Below, in pieces: positions 21,418-30,351 of a DNA stretch of 64,000 nucleotides; positions within the stretch are counted from its first letter, which is position 1; each line of letters opens with the position of its first letter. A program made the position numbers and the translations under genes. This stretch comes from an uncultured Sphingomonadales bacterium. GTDB taxonomy: Bacteria > Pseudomonadota > Alphaproteobacteria > Sphingomonadales > Sphingomonadaceae. Where the stretch lies: positions 1 through 64,000 of the forward strand of contig CALCBC010000010.1 in NCBI GenBank assembly GCA_937898525.1, given 5' to 3'. A model generated the notes under the pieces. It saw only the letters and a program-made list of their open reading frames with translations, was not told where the DNA came from and searched no databases.

Positions 21418-22296
21418 ATGGCCGGCTGGCACATAGGGGTGATCGGCGGATCGGGGCTCTATGAAGGGGCCACGCTCGACGATGCGCAGCAGATTCCCAT
21501 CGCGAGCGCCTTCGGAGAGCCGTCGGGGCCGGTGACCACCGGCACGCTGGAGGGGGTGCGCTTCACGTTCATCGCGCGCCACGGAGAGGGGCACCGGCTG
21601 TCTCCCTCGCAGGTCAACTATCGGGCCAATATCGACGTGCTCAAGCGCTGCGGCGTGACCGACGTGCTGGCGATCTCCGCGGTCGGTTCGCTCAGGGAGG
21701 AGCTCGCTCCGGGCGATTTCGTCGCGGTCGACCAGTTCATCGACCGCACGATGGGCCGCCAGCACAGCTTCTTCGGGCCCGGGCTCGTCGCCCACGTCGG
21801 GCTGGCCGACCCGGTCTGTCCGCGGCTCGCCGACCGGGCCGCGCAGGCCGCGCGCGCGGCCGGCGTGCGCGCGCATCGCGGTGGCTGCTACGTCGCGATC
21901 GAGGGGCCGCAGTTCTCGACACGGGCCGAGAGCGCGCTCTACCGCCAGTGGGGCGGCGACGTGATCGGCATGACCGCGATGCCCGAGGCGCGGCTCGCGC
22001 GCGAGGCCGAGCTGCCCTACGCGCTGCTCGGGATGGTTACCGACTACGACTGCTGGCGCGAGGGCGAGGCGGTCGAGGCCTCGGCGATTCTCGAGATCAT
22101 GCGCGCCAACGCCGAGGCGGCGCGGGAGGTACTGCGTCACTTCGCCAGCGGTCTGCCGGCCACTCGTGAGCCGAGCCCGATCGATCGGGCGCTCGACGGT
22201 GCGATCGTTACTCCACGCAAGCACTGGAGTCCGCAGGCGATGGCCCGGCTTGACGCCGTCGCCGGGCGCCTCGTTCGTCCCGTCAAGGGACCCTGA
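21418..22296 (+). CDS. mtnP: S-methyl-5'-thioadenosine phosphorylase
   Basis: Cleaves methylthioadenosine with phosphate to adenine and methylthioribose-1-phosphate, the first step of methionine salvage, and removes a polyamine by-product. The 292-residue protein has the purine phosphorylase type 2 signatures: 'GVIGGSGLYEG' at the N-terminus, 'FIARHGEGHRLSPSQVNYRANI', 'AVGSLREELAPGDFV', 'YVAIEGPQFSTRAES', 'VIGMTAMPEARLAREAELPYA' and 'VTDYDCW'. The length is normal. It is close behind the HSD10-like gene and is followed by a MarR regulator. No other methionine-salvage gene is in the window. Confidence 0.94.
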   Translation: MAGWHIGVIGGSGLYEGATLDDAQQIPIASAFGEPSGPVTTGTLEGVRFTFIARHGEGHRLSPSQVNYRANIDVLKRCGVTDVLAISAVGSLREELAPGDFVAVDQFIDRTMGRQHSFFGPGLVAHVGLADPVCPRLADRAAQAARAAGVRAHRGGCYVAIEGPQFSTRAESALYRQWGGDVIGMTAMPEARLAREAELPYALLGMVTDYDCWREGEAVEASAILEIMRANAEAAREVLRHFASGLPATREPSPIDRALDGAIVTPRKHWSPQAMARLDAVAGRLVRPVKGP

Positions 22297-22354
22297 GCAA
22301 GCTTCGCGGGGGACCGCTTGCAAAGCGATGCGGGCTGGAACACATTCCGACGTC

Positions 22355-22834
22355 ATGACAGACAACCCTCGCCTCAAAGAGTTCCTGCCCTACCAGTTGT
22401 CGATCACCTCGAACGCGGTAAGCGGCCGTATTGCGCTCGAATATCGCACGAGGTTCGGCCTCAGCGTGCCCGAATGGCGCGTTATGGCCGTGCTCGGCGA
22501 TTCGGGCGCGCTGACGCAGCGCGACCTGACCAGTCTCACGGTCATGGACAAGGTCGCCGTCAATCGCGCCTGCAAGGTGCTCGAGGAGCGCAAGCTCGTG
22601 TCCCGCCGCCCCAACGCCCAGGACGGCCGCTCGCACCTGCTCGAGCTGACCGCCGAAGGTGTGCGGATGCACGACGAGATCATGCCGCTCGCGCTCGAAA
22701 TGGAGCGGCGGCTCTTCGCGAACTTCACGCGCGAGGAGATCGATACCTTTCGCTCGCTGCTGCTGCGCGTGAAGGGCGAGGTCAAGGACCTCGACGCCGA
22801 CGACATCGACAGCGGCAACTTCGGAGTCCAGTAG
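22355..22834 (+). CDS. MarR-family transcriptional regulator
   Basis: A winged-helix DNA-binding protein of 159 residues, usually a dimeric repressor relieved by a small phenolic or CoA-type ligand. The HTH is 'GALTQRDLTSLTVMDKVAVNRACKVLEERKLV' and the wing is 'SRRPNAQDGRSHLLELTAEG', both typical. The start at 22355 (MTDNPRLKEF) fits the family; an ATG 27 nt upstream (MRAGTHSDV) is possible. It lies 58 nt after mtnP on the same strand, so it may regulate the dehydrogenase/mtnP genes or itself. The ligand is unknown. Confidence 0.88.
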   Translation: MTDNPRLKEFLPYQLSITSNAVSGRIALEYRTRFGLSVPEWRVMAVLGDSGALTQRDLTSLTVMDKVAVNRACKVLEERKLVSRRPNAQDGRSHLLELTAEGVRMHDEIMPLALEMERRLFANFTREEIDTFRSLLLRVKGEVKDLDADDIDSGNFGVQ

Positions 22835-22889
22835 AACAGCGGCCCCGTGGGGTGCACTCCGGAGCCGCTGGGCCCCGAACTCCCATAGG

Positions 22890-23903
22890 TTAATTGTTGG
22901 CCGGCCCGCCGTCCGAGAACGCGTCGCTGATGTCGCACGCCGCCGGGCCGAGGATGACGATGAACAGTACCGGCAGGATGAACAGGATCAGCGGCACGGT
23001 CATGATCGCCGGCAGCCGCGCGGCCTTTTCCTCGGCGCGCATCATGCGCTCGTTGCGGAACTCGGCCGACAGCACGCGCAGCGCGCTCGCAAGCGGGGTG
23101 CCGTAGCGCTCGGTCTGGATCATGGTGGTGACCACCCCGCGCACCGCGTCGAGGTCGACGCGGTAGGCGAAGTTTTCGAACGCCTGGCGCCGCTCGGTCA
23201 GGAACGACAGCTCGATAGCGGTCAGCGCGAACTCGTCGCCGAGTTCCGGATAGGCACGGCCGAGTTCCTTGGCGACGCGGTTGAACGAGGCGTCGACCGT
23301 GAGGCCGGCCTCGGCGCAGATCACCAGCAGGTCGAGCGCATCGGGCAGGCCCTTGCGGATCGCGTCGGTGCGCTTGGCTGCCTTGTTCTTGAGGAAGATG
23401 TCGGGCCCCTTGTAGCCGGCGATGACGAGCGCGGCGAACGCGGCAAAGCGCTTGAAGCTGCCCCATTCCGGGAACATCTCGAGCCAGTAGATCGCGACGA
23501 TGCCGATGAAGCCGAGCGCAATCGGCAGGGCCATCCGCGCGAAGATGACGAAGACCGCCAGCTCCTTGTTGCGGTAGCCGGCCTGGGCGAGCCTTTGCTG
23601 GATCTGCTTGACCTGGCTTTCCTGGAGAACTTTCATGTTCGCCAGGGCGTCCTTCATCTTGTCGGTCGCCTCGGTGCGGCGCACGAGGCTCTGCCGCTTC
23701 TTGCCGGCCGACTTGATGATCCCGGCCTTGAGCTCCTCGCGGCGCGCATTGAGCGCCTTCACGCGCTTCGCCATCGGGTCGCGCACGGTGATCGCCGTGT
23801 AGACGGCGAAGACCATCGCCGCCGCGGCAAGGCCGGCGAGCATCGAGCCGACGAGAACGACGTCTACGCCAAGAAGGGTCGGTCCGGACGGGGGCGTGAT
23901 CAT
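22890..23903 (-). CDS. tadC: Tad pilus assembly platform protein TadC
   Basis: TadC, with TadB, forms the inner-membrane platform of the Tad/Flp pilus machine and belongs to the GspF/T2SSF family. The 337-residue protein has an N-terminal membrane span (18-40) and a charged cytosolic stretch rich in K, R and E. Two further spans lie near 'ALPIALGFIGIVAIYWL' and 'RFAAFAALVIAGYKG', then the T2SSF domain with 'GLPDALDLLVICAEAGLTVDAS' and 'TERYGTPLASALRVLSAEFRNERM'. A final span, 'TVPLILFILPVLFIVILG', ends the chain. It is the last gene of the minus-strand tad operon, 19 nt after tadB. No tadD-like TPR gene follows. Confidence 0.92.
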   Translation of the reverse strand: MITPPSGPTLLGVDVVLVGSMLAGLAAAAMVFAVYTAITVRDPMAKRVKALNARREELKAGIIKSAGKKRQSLVRRTEATDKMKDALANMKVLQESQVKQIQQRLAQAGYRNKELAVFVIFARMALPIALGFIGIVAIYWLEMFPEWGSFKRFAAFAALVIAGYKGPDIFLKNKAAKRTDAIRKGLPDALDLLVICAEAGLTVDASFNRVAKELGRAYPELGDEFALTAIELSFLTERRQAFENFAYRVDLDAVRGVVTTMIQTERYGTPLASALRVLSAEFRNERMMRAEEKAARLPAIMTVPLILFILPVLFIVILGPAACDISDAFSDGGPANN

Positions 23904-23922
23904 GGTGCGTTCCGTCTCCCGG

Positions 23923-24894
23923 TCAGATCTCGAAGCTGACCATCTTGGCCATGATGAAGACGCCGATGCCCATCCACACGAGGCCGCCGAGACCGGTGAC
24001 GATGAGCCGCTCGTCGACGAAGAACTTGCCGATGTAGCTCGGGTTGATCCACCAGATCATCGTGAAGACGATGAACGGCAGCGCGCCGACGATGTAGGCC
24101 GAGGCTTTCGATTCCGAGCTCATCGCGCGGATCTTGAGCTTCATCTGGCCGCGTTTGCGCAGCACGTCGGCGAGGTTGCCGAGGGTCTCGGCGAGGTTGC
24201 CGCCCGTCTCGCGCTGGATCGCCAGCGTGATGACGAAAAACTGGAACTCCGCGGTGCCGAGCTTGTCTGCTGTCACCTGGAGCGATTCCTCCATGGTGCG
24301 GCCGATCTTCATCCGCTCGACGACAGCCTTGAACTCCTCGCCGACCGGCCCGGGGATTTCCTGGGCGACGAGGCTGAGCGTCTCGGCCACGGGAAGACCC
24401 GAGCGCAGGCCGCGGACGAGCAGCTCGATTCCGTCGGGGAACTTCGCGTTGAAATCGTTGGTGCGCTTCTTGATCAGGTAGCTGACCACCAGGTGTGGAA
24501 TGCCGGCACCGGCCAGCACGCCCACGCCGAGCGAAAAGAACAGCGCGCCAGTGCGGAGGAAAAGGACTGCGGCCACGGCCAGCCCGAGTCCGATCGAGAC
24601 ATAGGCATACTGACTGAGCGTCCAGCCCTTGCCGGTCCGTTGCAGCCGGAGGGCGAGGGCCTCGGCCCGCGAACCCGCCCCGGCAATCTTGTGCATCTTC
24701 GGCTTGCGCGCGGCGATCGCCTTCTTGAGCTGCGATTCAACGCGATCCTTGGTGTTCTCCGAGTGCCGGTAGCGAACCGATTCGAGGCGACGCTGGCTTT
24801 CCTTGGCGGGCGACTTGCCCATGAACGCCAGATAGCCGAGCAACAGGGCCGTCATCAGGCCGCCGCCCAATAGCAGTAGCTGGATGATGTTCAT
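23923..24894 (-). CDS. tadB: Tad pilus assembly platform protein TadB
   Basis: The second inner-membrane platform protein of the Tad pilus. It has 323 residues with an N-terminal span (6-25) and a basic cytosolic region. Two closely spaced spans follow near 'YVSIGLGLAVAAVLFL' and 'LGVGVLAGAGIPHLVV', and the T2SSF domain has 'FPDGIELLVRGLRSGLPVAETLSLVAQEIPGP' and 'QRETGGNLAETLGNLADVLRKR'. A C-terminal span pair ends it. In other Tad loci cpaF precedes tadB directly; here cpaE does, with only 84 nt between the genes. Confidence 0.93.
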   Translation of the reverse strand: MNIIQLLLLGGGLMTALLLGYLAFMGKSPAKESQRRLESVRYRHSENTKDRVESQLKKAIAARKPKMHKIAGAGSRAEALALRLQRTGKGWTLSQYAYVSIGLGLAVAAVLFLRTGALFFSLGVGVLAGAGIPHLVVSYLIKKRTNDFNAKFPDGIELLVRGLRSGLPVAETLSLVAQEIPGPVGEEFKAVVERMKIGRTMEESLQVTADKLGTAEFQFFVITLAIQRETGGNLAETLGNLADVLRKRGQMKLKIRAMSSESKASAYIVGALPFIVFTMIWWINPSYIGKFFVDERLIVTGLGGLVWMGIGVFIMAKMVSFEI

Positions 24895-24978
24895 GTCGCC
24901 CCTGTCCCGACCCCGAAGAGTCTATCCTGATCGTTCGTATGCCCGGCGCAGGCCCTCTGGCCCGCACCGCGCGCATTC

Positions 24979-26274
24979 CTACTCGGCCGGCTCGGACTGC
25001 TTCGTGCCGCCCTTTTCTTTCTTGGCCAGAAGCGACTTGAGGTCGAACTTGCCGAGCAGCGAGCTGCTCGTGCCAACCTGCGTCAAGTCGGCACCTTCCT
25101 CGTCGCCAACGCCGATGATCGCGTTGGCGATGTCGCGGATCACGCCGCCCGCCTTCGACGAACGGTTCGCATCGGCAAAGGTCTGGCCGAGCTTGGCGGC
25201 GTTGGTCGCCGCGCGCTGATCGAACGGGATCAGGTAGTTGATCTTGCGTTCGATCGAGGCCTCGAAATCGGCCTTGCTGATCTCGGTCACGCCGGTCTGG
25301 ACCTTGTTCGCCACTACCAGCGGCTGGGCGCCCGGCGCATTGGTCTTGAGCCAGGACAGGAGCCGGATCGTATCGCGCGCCGAGGCGAGCGTCATTTCCG
25401 CCACCAGCGTGACCACGTTCACTTCGGTCAGCAGGTGGGGGAAGTTGATCAGCATGTTCCGCGGCAGGTCGATCACCGTCATCTCGAACGCCTGGCGGAA
25501 TTCCTCCTCCAGCTGCAGGAACGCCGAGCCGTCGGTCATCAGCGGCGAATTGATCGGCGCTTCGGCCGAGAGGATCGCGAGATACTCGTTGGCGCGGATC
25601 ATCGCGCGTTCGATGAACAGGCCGTCGATCCGGCTCGGGTTCTCGATCGCATCGGTGAGGCCGCGGCCCGGCTCGAGGTCGAGCGCCAGCGCGCCGGTGC
25701 CGAAGTGTACGTCGAGGTCGAGCAGAGCGGTCGGCCGCTTGTGGTCGGCGCTGAACAGCCAGGCGAGCGAAGTCGCCAGGGTCGAGGCGCCGACGCCGCC
25801 GCGCGTGCCGACGACCGCCGTGGCCACATGCTTCTTGACCGCCTCTCCGTCGCTGTTGCGCGGGTTCATGAACACGGCCTGCGCCTGGGTCAGCGAGTCG
25901 CGCAGCTGGCTCGCCGCCAGCGGCTTGAGCAGGTAGTCGTGGATGCCGCTCGCCAGCAGGTCGCGGTAGAGACGCACATCGTTGACCTGGCCGATCGCGA
26001 TGACGACCGTACCCGGCTCGCAGACTTCCGCCAGCGCGTTGATGTCGCTCAGCGGGTCGCCGCTTTCGGACAGGTCGACCATCAGGATGGCCGGGCTCGC
26101 CGAGATCGACAGGGACTGGACCGCATTGCGCAGCCCGCCCTTGTTGCACTTCTCCGGCTGCCAGCCCATTTCGATGACCACCGGACGCAGGACGTCCAGC
26201 GCGGCCTCATCGCAAATGAAGGCGGCAAAGGGGTCGCGGTTGCCCAGCGGACCGGGTTTCCAGGGCGCGTTCAT
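24979..26274 (-). CDS. cpaE: Tad pilus localisation ATPase CpaE/TadZ
   Basis: CpaE/TadZ is a ParA/MinD-like ATPase that places the pilus machine at its site on the inner membrane. Residues 15-140 form a receiver-like domain without an obvious phosphorylation pocket. From about 150 comes the ATPase domain with the deviant Walker A GTRGGVGAST (156-165) and the switch region 'ALLDLDVHFGTGALALDLEPG'. Both fit the family at 431 residues. The C-terminal tail is Lys/Glu rich. The gene starts 3 nt after the cpaD stop and is the link between the secretin genes and the platform genes. Confidence 0.92.
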   Translation of the reverse strand: MNAPWKPGPLGNRDPFAAFICDEAALDVLRPVVIEMGWQPEKCNKGGLRNAVQSLSISASPAILMVDLSESGDPLSDINALAEVCEPGTVVIAIGQVNDVRLYRDLLASGIHDYLLKPLAASQLRDSLTQAQAVFMNPRNSDGEAVKKHVATAVVGTRGGVGASTLATSLAWLFSADHKRPTALLDLDVHFGTGALALDLEPGRGLTDAIENPSRIDGLFIERAMIRANEYLAILSAEAPINSPLMTDGSAFLQLEEEFRQAFEMTVIDLPRNMLINFPHLLTEVNVVTLVAEMTLASARDTIRLLSWLKTNAPGAQPLVVANKVQTGVTEISKADFEASIERKINYLIPFDQRAATNAAKLGQTFADANRSSKAGGVIRDIANAIIGVGDEEGADLTQVGTSSSLLGKFDLKSLLAKKEKGGTKQSEPAE

Positions 26275-26277
26275 CGA

Positions 26278-26928
26278 TCAGTTACCCCCACTCTGCGTGC
26301 TGACGGACTGAAGCTCGCCGGTTCCGGACAGCTCCCGTTCGCGATAGGTCTGAATCGCCTTCGTCGAGCTCATCACGACGGTCTCGCCGGTGCCTTCGGC
26401 GCCGTGCAGAAGGTGCTCCGGATCGGCCACCATTGCTGCCAGGTTGCTGTTGACGGCGCAGCCGAAGCCGTCGCTGGTGGCGTTATCGAGATTGCTCGCG
26501 AACTTGTCCGACCAGTCGGGACACCCAGGCACATGGGCCACGCTGCGCGTGACGACCACGCGGACCGTGCCCGGCTGCAGCTGGCCGGCGGTAAGCGGGG
26601 CGCCGTCGGAAAGAAGCAGGCCATGACGTCCGGCAATGGCCGCGACGTCCTCTTTCACCGCCTCGTTCGGAAGCGGGCTGTCCAGCGCGACCCTGTCCCC
26701 GTAGCGCAGGTCGAGAGTCTCGAACCAGTCCGCGAGGCGCTGCTGCTCGGGGACCGAAAGCCCCGCAGCACTCGCGGTAAGATCGAGCGTGTAGGTCTGG
26801 CGCTCGACCACGGGCTGCTTGACGCTGTAAAGCGAGCGGTTGTTGGGCGTGTCGCCGCAACCCGCAAGGGCCAGCCCGAGAGAGACGGCGATCGCGGTGC
26901 TGACCGCGGCTTTGCTGGTAAGACGCAT
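26278..26928 (-). CDS. cpaD: Tad pilus lipoprotein CpaD
   Basis: CpaD is an outer-membrane lipoprotein of the Tad system thought to assist the secretin. The 216-residue chain has a signal peptide with lipobox LALAGC (acylated C24). A domain follows with 'VRVVVTRSVAHVPGCPDWSDK' and 'NATSDGFGCAVNSNLAAMVADPEHLL', the CpaD family motif with its conserved cysteines. The start at 26928 follows an AAAGGTG ribosome-binding site; an ATG at 26946, which overlaps the cpaC stop as ATGA, would add six residues. cpaE follows after 3 nt. Confidence 0.92.
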   Translation of the reverse strand: MRLTSKAAVSTAIAVSLGLALAGCGDTPNNRSLYSVKQPVVERQTYTLDLTASAAGLSVPEQQRLADWFETLDLRYGDRVALDSPLPNEAVKEDVAAIAGRHGLLLSDGAPLTAGQLQPGTVRVVVTRSVAHVPGCPDWSDKFASNLDNATSDGFGCAVNSNLAAMVADPEHLLHGAEGTGETVVMSSTKAIQTYRERELSGTGELQSVSTQSGGN

Positions 26929-26942
26929 CGTGATCACCTTTC

Positions 26943-28526
26943 TCACTTCAAGCTGAAGCCGGGTTCGGCGGCTTCAGCGCGCTGGGCGCCCTCGCCGGGA
27001 CGACGGCGGGTGTCGGCTGCGAGTTCCGGACCGGACGGGGCGGCCAGGCCAATCTGCGGAGCCGGAGCCTCGTCCGCTGCGGTCGGCATCGGCCGCCGCG
27101 GGCTGTTCTGAGGAGCGTTGTGCTCGAAGTTGCCGAAGAACTGGTCGGCCGCGTTCGGCGCGTGGAAGCCGTCGGTCGGCAGGACGATGTCGTTGTCGTC
27201 GACAGGCTTCACGAGATACGGCGTGACCACGATCACCAGCTCGGTCTGACCCTTCTGGAAGGTCGTCGAGCGGAACAGCGCGCCGAGGATCGGCAGGTCA
27301 CCGGCGCCCGGCGTCTTCTCGATCGTGTTCTGCGCGTTGTTGCTCAGCAGGCCGGCGATCATGAAGCTCTGGCCGGAGCCGAGCTCGATGGTCGTCTCGG
27401 CGCGGCGAACGGTCAGGGCCGGGATCGTGAAGTCGCCGAGCGTCACGGCACCCTGGGTCGAAAGCTCGGAAACCTCCGGACGGACGCGGATCGAGATCCG
27501 GCCGTTCGCGAGGACCGTCGGCGTGTAGGAAAGGCTGACGCCGTAATTCTTGTATTCGATCGAGGTGGTCCCGAGTCCCTGGCTCAGCGGAATCGGAAAC
27601 TCACCGCCAGCGAGGAATTCGGCGGTCTCGCCCGACAGCGCGGTGAGATTGGGCTCGGACAGCGTCGTCACGAGGCCCATCGTCTCGCCGGCGTCGAGCG
27701 CCCCGAGAATATCGAGACCAAGGAACCGGCCCATTCCCGCGATCGAGCTCAGGCCCTGTGGAGGACTGATCGCGGGTCCAGTGACCTCAGCGCCGCCGGG
27801 GAGGGTCGCCGTAACCTGCGAGACACCCTGACCCACGGCGACGGGGCCCTGCGGACTCCAGGTCTGGTTGGGGGCCAGCGCCCTGCCTCGGCCGATGCCA
27901 AACCTGAATCCGCTCGATGCGTCGATAGTCGTGAGGTTCGCACCGAGCGAGCGGACAAGCGAGCGGCTGACCTCGGCGAAGCGAACGCGCAGGTTAACCT
28001 GCAGCGGCGTTGCCATGCGCAGCCGAGAGACGACGTTCGTGCCGTCGCCCATGAAGGCCTGCACCAGTCGTTCGGCCTCGGCGGCATCCTCGGGAGCGGC
28101 AACCGTACCCGTCAGCAGTACGGTGTTGGTGCCCATCGTGGCGACGCTGATCTTGGCGTCGGGCATCGCCAGCGCCAACATCTGGTCAACGGTGTCGAGG
28201 TTCGATCCGACGCGCACGTTGGCCGACCAGATGATGTCGCCCGCGGCGTTGCTGGCGTAGACGGTCGTCTCGCCGCCGGCCTTGGCGAACACGTAGAGCT
28301 GGCGTTGCGACTTGACCTGGACGTCGGCCACCGCTTCGTTCGAGACAAAGACGTCGGCCATGTTGCCCGGAACGGTGACCAGCTGGCCACGTCCGATCGA
28401 CAGCGCGATGTCCTGGGCCGGGCTGATCACCGAACTCTGCGCCACGGCCGGTCCGGCCGGGACCGCGGCGAGCGGTGCGAGCGCGCAGGCGGCGCACAGC
28501 ACGGTTTTCATAACGCGGCTCTTCAT
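26943..28526 (-). CDS. cpaC: Tad pilus outer-membrane secretin CpaC/RcpA
   Basis: The secretin makes the outer-membrane pore through which the Tad pilus leaves the cell. The 527-residue protein has a Sec leader ending PAVA. The CpaC N-terminal domain reads 'IALSIGRGQLVTVPGNMADVFVSNEAVADVQV', followed by a BON-like region. The secretin core has 'TLSEPNLTALSGETAEFLAGGEFPIP', 'VRPEVSELS' and 'VIVVTPYLVKPV'. A Pro/Ala-rich tail ends it. The start at 28526 has an AGGGGC site; an ATG at 28580 would add 18 residues. cpaB lies 59 nt upstream and cpaD directly downstream. Confidence 0.93.
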   Translation of the reverse strand: MKSRVMKTVLCAACALAPLAAVPAGPAVAQSSVISPAQDIALSIGRGQLVTVPGNMADVFVSNEAVADVQVKSQRQLYVFAKAGGETTVYASNAAGDIIWSANVRVGSNLDTVDQMLALAMPDAKISVATMGTNTVLLTGTVAAPEDAAEAERLVQAFMGDGTNVVSRLRMATPLQVNLRVRFAEVSRSLVRSLGANLTTIDASSGFRFGIGRGRALAPNQTWSPQGPVAVGQGVSQVTATLPGGAEVTGPAISPPQGLSSIAGMGRFLGLDILGALDAGETMGLVTTLSEPNLTALSGETAEFLAGGEFPIPLSQGLGTTSIEYKNYGVSLSYTPTVLANGRISIRVRPEVSELSTQGAVTLGDFTIPALTVRRAETTIELGSGQSFMIAGLLSNNAQNTIEKTPGAGDLPILGALFRSTTFQKGQTELVIVVTPYLVKPVDDNDIVLPTDGFHAPNAADQFFGNFEHNAPQNSPRRPMPTAADEAPAPQIGLAAPSGPELAADTRRRPGEGAQRAEAAEPGFSLK

Positions 28527-28585
28527 TGTCTTGCCCCTCATCTCGAGTGCGGCCGTCGTGGCGGTCTGAACCTTGCCCACGGCGT

Positions 28586-29665
28586 CTACCTCAGCGTGCT
28601 CAGCGCGGCCGGCGCGACGCGCCCGACCGTGGTCGTGCCCTGAGCCTGGCGGTCGAGGATCGCCCCGGCGCCGCGGCCAACGGATTCGACCGACGTGTCC
28701 TTGCCGCGGGTGACGCGGACCACCGGCCCGGTCGGCACGGACACGGTGTTGCCCTCAGCGGTCACGGCGGCAGTCGTCGGCCGCGGCAGCGCGCTGCGCT
28801 GGAAGCGCGAGACGTCGCCGCCGGTGACGAAAGTCGTGGCACCGTCCTGCGGGCGGGCCACGGCCTGCCGCAGCAGCTTCTCCTCGACTTCGGGTGAAGC
28901 GTTGTCGGGAAGATCGACAGCACCCGAGGCGATCGCGCGCTCAAGCTCGGTCTGATTGTCGGCAATCGAGCGGAGCGCGAGGCTCAGCGTGCCGATGGTC
29001 GAGGCGACCTGGATCTTCTCGGCGATCCGCGGGGTCACCTCGAGCGTGACCGTGCGAACCACGCGCACCTCGGTCTTGCCATCGGGGCCGGTGCTCGTTT
29101 CGGTCGACTGGTCGGTCGCCAGCACGCGAAGGTTGCGGATGATGGTCTCGGCCGCGTTGAGCGCCGGACCGCCGTCATTGGCGTCGACGCTTTGGGTCAG
29201 CATCATGTCGACCCGGTCTCCGGGAAACACGAAGCCGCCGACACCGGTAGTCGCCGAAACCGGCACAGTCACGGCACGCATGCCCGGGCCGAGCGCCGCG
29301 GCGAGGAAGCCGCGATCGCCGGGCGAGACGAGACCGCCGCGCGTGATCGGCTCGCCGGCCGTGATCGGGTGACGCACGACCGTTCCGAGCAGCTTCGACA
29401 TGTCGGCCTCGCCCTCGATGAAGTAGGCGTCCTGGACCATTTCCTTCGGCCACAGCTGGTAGCCGACCGCATCGGCAGTCAGGATCGTGCCGATCGGCAG
29501 GGCGCGCTTTGCCACAAGCACCTTGGGCCCCTCGGGTTCGGGGGTCGCCACCGCGGCCGTCGCCTGCGGAGCGGAAGCCCCGGCGAACATGCTCCGAGCA
29601 GCCATGGCAGTGCCGATCGCGACGATCAGCGCCCCAAGCAGCAGAACCAGCTTCTTCCTGTCCAT
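28586..29665 (-). CDS. cpaB: Tad pilus assembly protein CpaB/RcpC
   Basis: CpaB is an inner-membrane anchored periplasmic protein of the Tad machine. The 359 residues begin with a single span (7-24), a short Ala/Pro/Glu linker, then an SAF domain at about 47-110 ('VLVAKRALPIGTILTADAV' and 'EPITRGGLVSPGDRG'). The RcpC-type domain follows with 'AVTVPVSATTGVGGFVFPGDRVDMMLT' and 'IRNLRVLATDQ'. The C-terminal tail is Thr/Val/Gly rich and low in complexity. It lies 73 nt after cpaA. Confidence 0.92.
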   Translation of the reverse strand: MDRKKLVLLLGALIVAIGTAMAARSMFAGASAPQATAAVATPEPEGPKVLVAKRALPIGTILTADAVGYQLWPKEMVQDAYFIEGEADMSKLLGTVVRHPITAGEPITRGGLVSPGDRGFLAAALGPGMRAVTVPVSATTGVGGFVFPGDRVDMMLTQSVDANDGGPALNAAETIIRNLRVLATDQSTETSTGPDGKTEVRVVRTVTLEVTPRIAEKIQVASTIGTLSLALRSIADNQTELERAIASGAVDLPDNASPEVEEKLLRQAVARPQDGATTFVTGGDVSRFQRSALPRPTTAAVTAEGNTVSVPTGPVVRVTRGKDTSVESVGRGAGAILDRQAQGTTTVGRVAPAALSTLR

Positions 29666-29738
29666 GGTGCGTCAAGCCCCCTAATTGTCCCGGGCGGAAC
29701 GATTTCTTCCGCTTAAGGCCCAAATGGTTAAGATCGGG

Positions 29739-30227
29739 TCACCCAACACTTCGCGCAGCGAGGTCGGTGCTGATTATGGTGAAAAGCGTCCATTGCCCGG
29801 CGAGCGCGATCGCCACTCCGTAAGGGATTGCCAGGCGGTCCCGCCGGCGGCGCATGACGTGCCAGGCGCCGAACAGGATGGTCACGACGCCCCCGACGAG
29901 CGCCATGACGAAAAGAAAGCTCAAGAACAGCGAAGGCTCGATCCACAGCGCCAGCGCGGTCAGCAGCTTGACGTCGCCGCCGCCCATCGCGCCCGCGGCG
30001 AACAGCCCGGCGAGGACCGCGAAGGTGGCAAGCGCGACGCCGACCTGCAGGGCGATGCCGGGCCATGGCTCGAGCCCGGTGGCGACCCAGAACAGCGGTG
30101 CGGCAAGGGCGATCGCCCCGGTGAGCCAGTTGCCGATGCGCCGGCTGCGCAGGTCTGTCACCGCGGCCACGACCAGCGCGATTGCCAAGGCGACTAGCAG
30201 GCCATACTTGAAAGGATCGTCCAGCAT
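29739..30227 (-). CDS. cpaA: Prepilin peptidase CpaA (A24 family)
   Basis: CpaA cuts the leader from Flp pilin and pseudopilins at the inner membrane. The 162-residue protein is the short A24B type: the first catalytic Asp is in 'TDLRSRRIGNWLT' and the second in 'GAMGGGDVKLLTALALW' (GxGD motif). Five or six hydrophobic spans surround these. The start at 30227 (MLDDPFKYG) gives the family N-terminus; an in-frame upstream codon would add a 31-residue leader unlike the family. It opens the tad operon. Its pilin substrate is not encoded next to it, although flp often sits just upstream. Confidence 0.92.
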   Translation of the reverse strand: MLDDPFKYGLLVALAIALVVAAVTDLRSRRIGNWLTGAIALAAPLFWVATGLEPWPGIALQVGVALATFAVLAGLFAAGAMGGGDVKLLTALALWIEPSLFLSFLFVMALVGGVVTILFGAWHVMRRRRDRLAIPYGVAIALAGQWTLFTIISTDLAARSVG

Positions 30228-30351
30228 CGGAACCCCGCAACTCCGGGGGCACCGTGCTAGCGCGCAGGACTTACCAAAAAGTAACCACTGGCGGGAGGCC
30301 GGAATTAGCCAAGTAACCAAGGCGACGGCCGCGACCTTCGACCGCCGCGCG

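Noticed and set aside
24895..24978. Remnant of cpaF between cpaE and tadB
   Set aside because: Only 84 nt without any Walker or other ATPase motif in six frames, so no decayed copy is left to describe.
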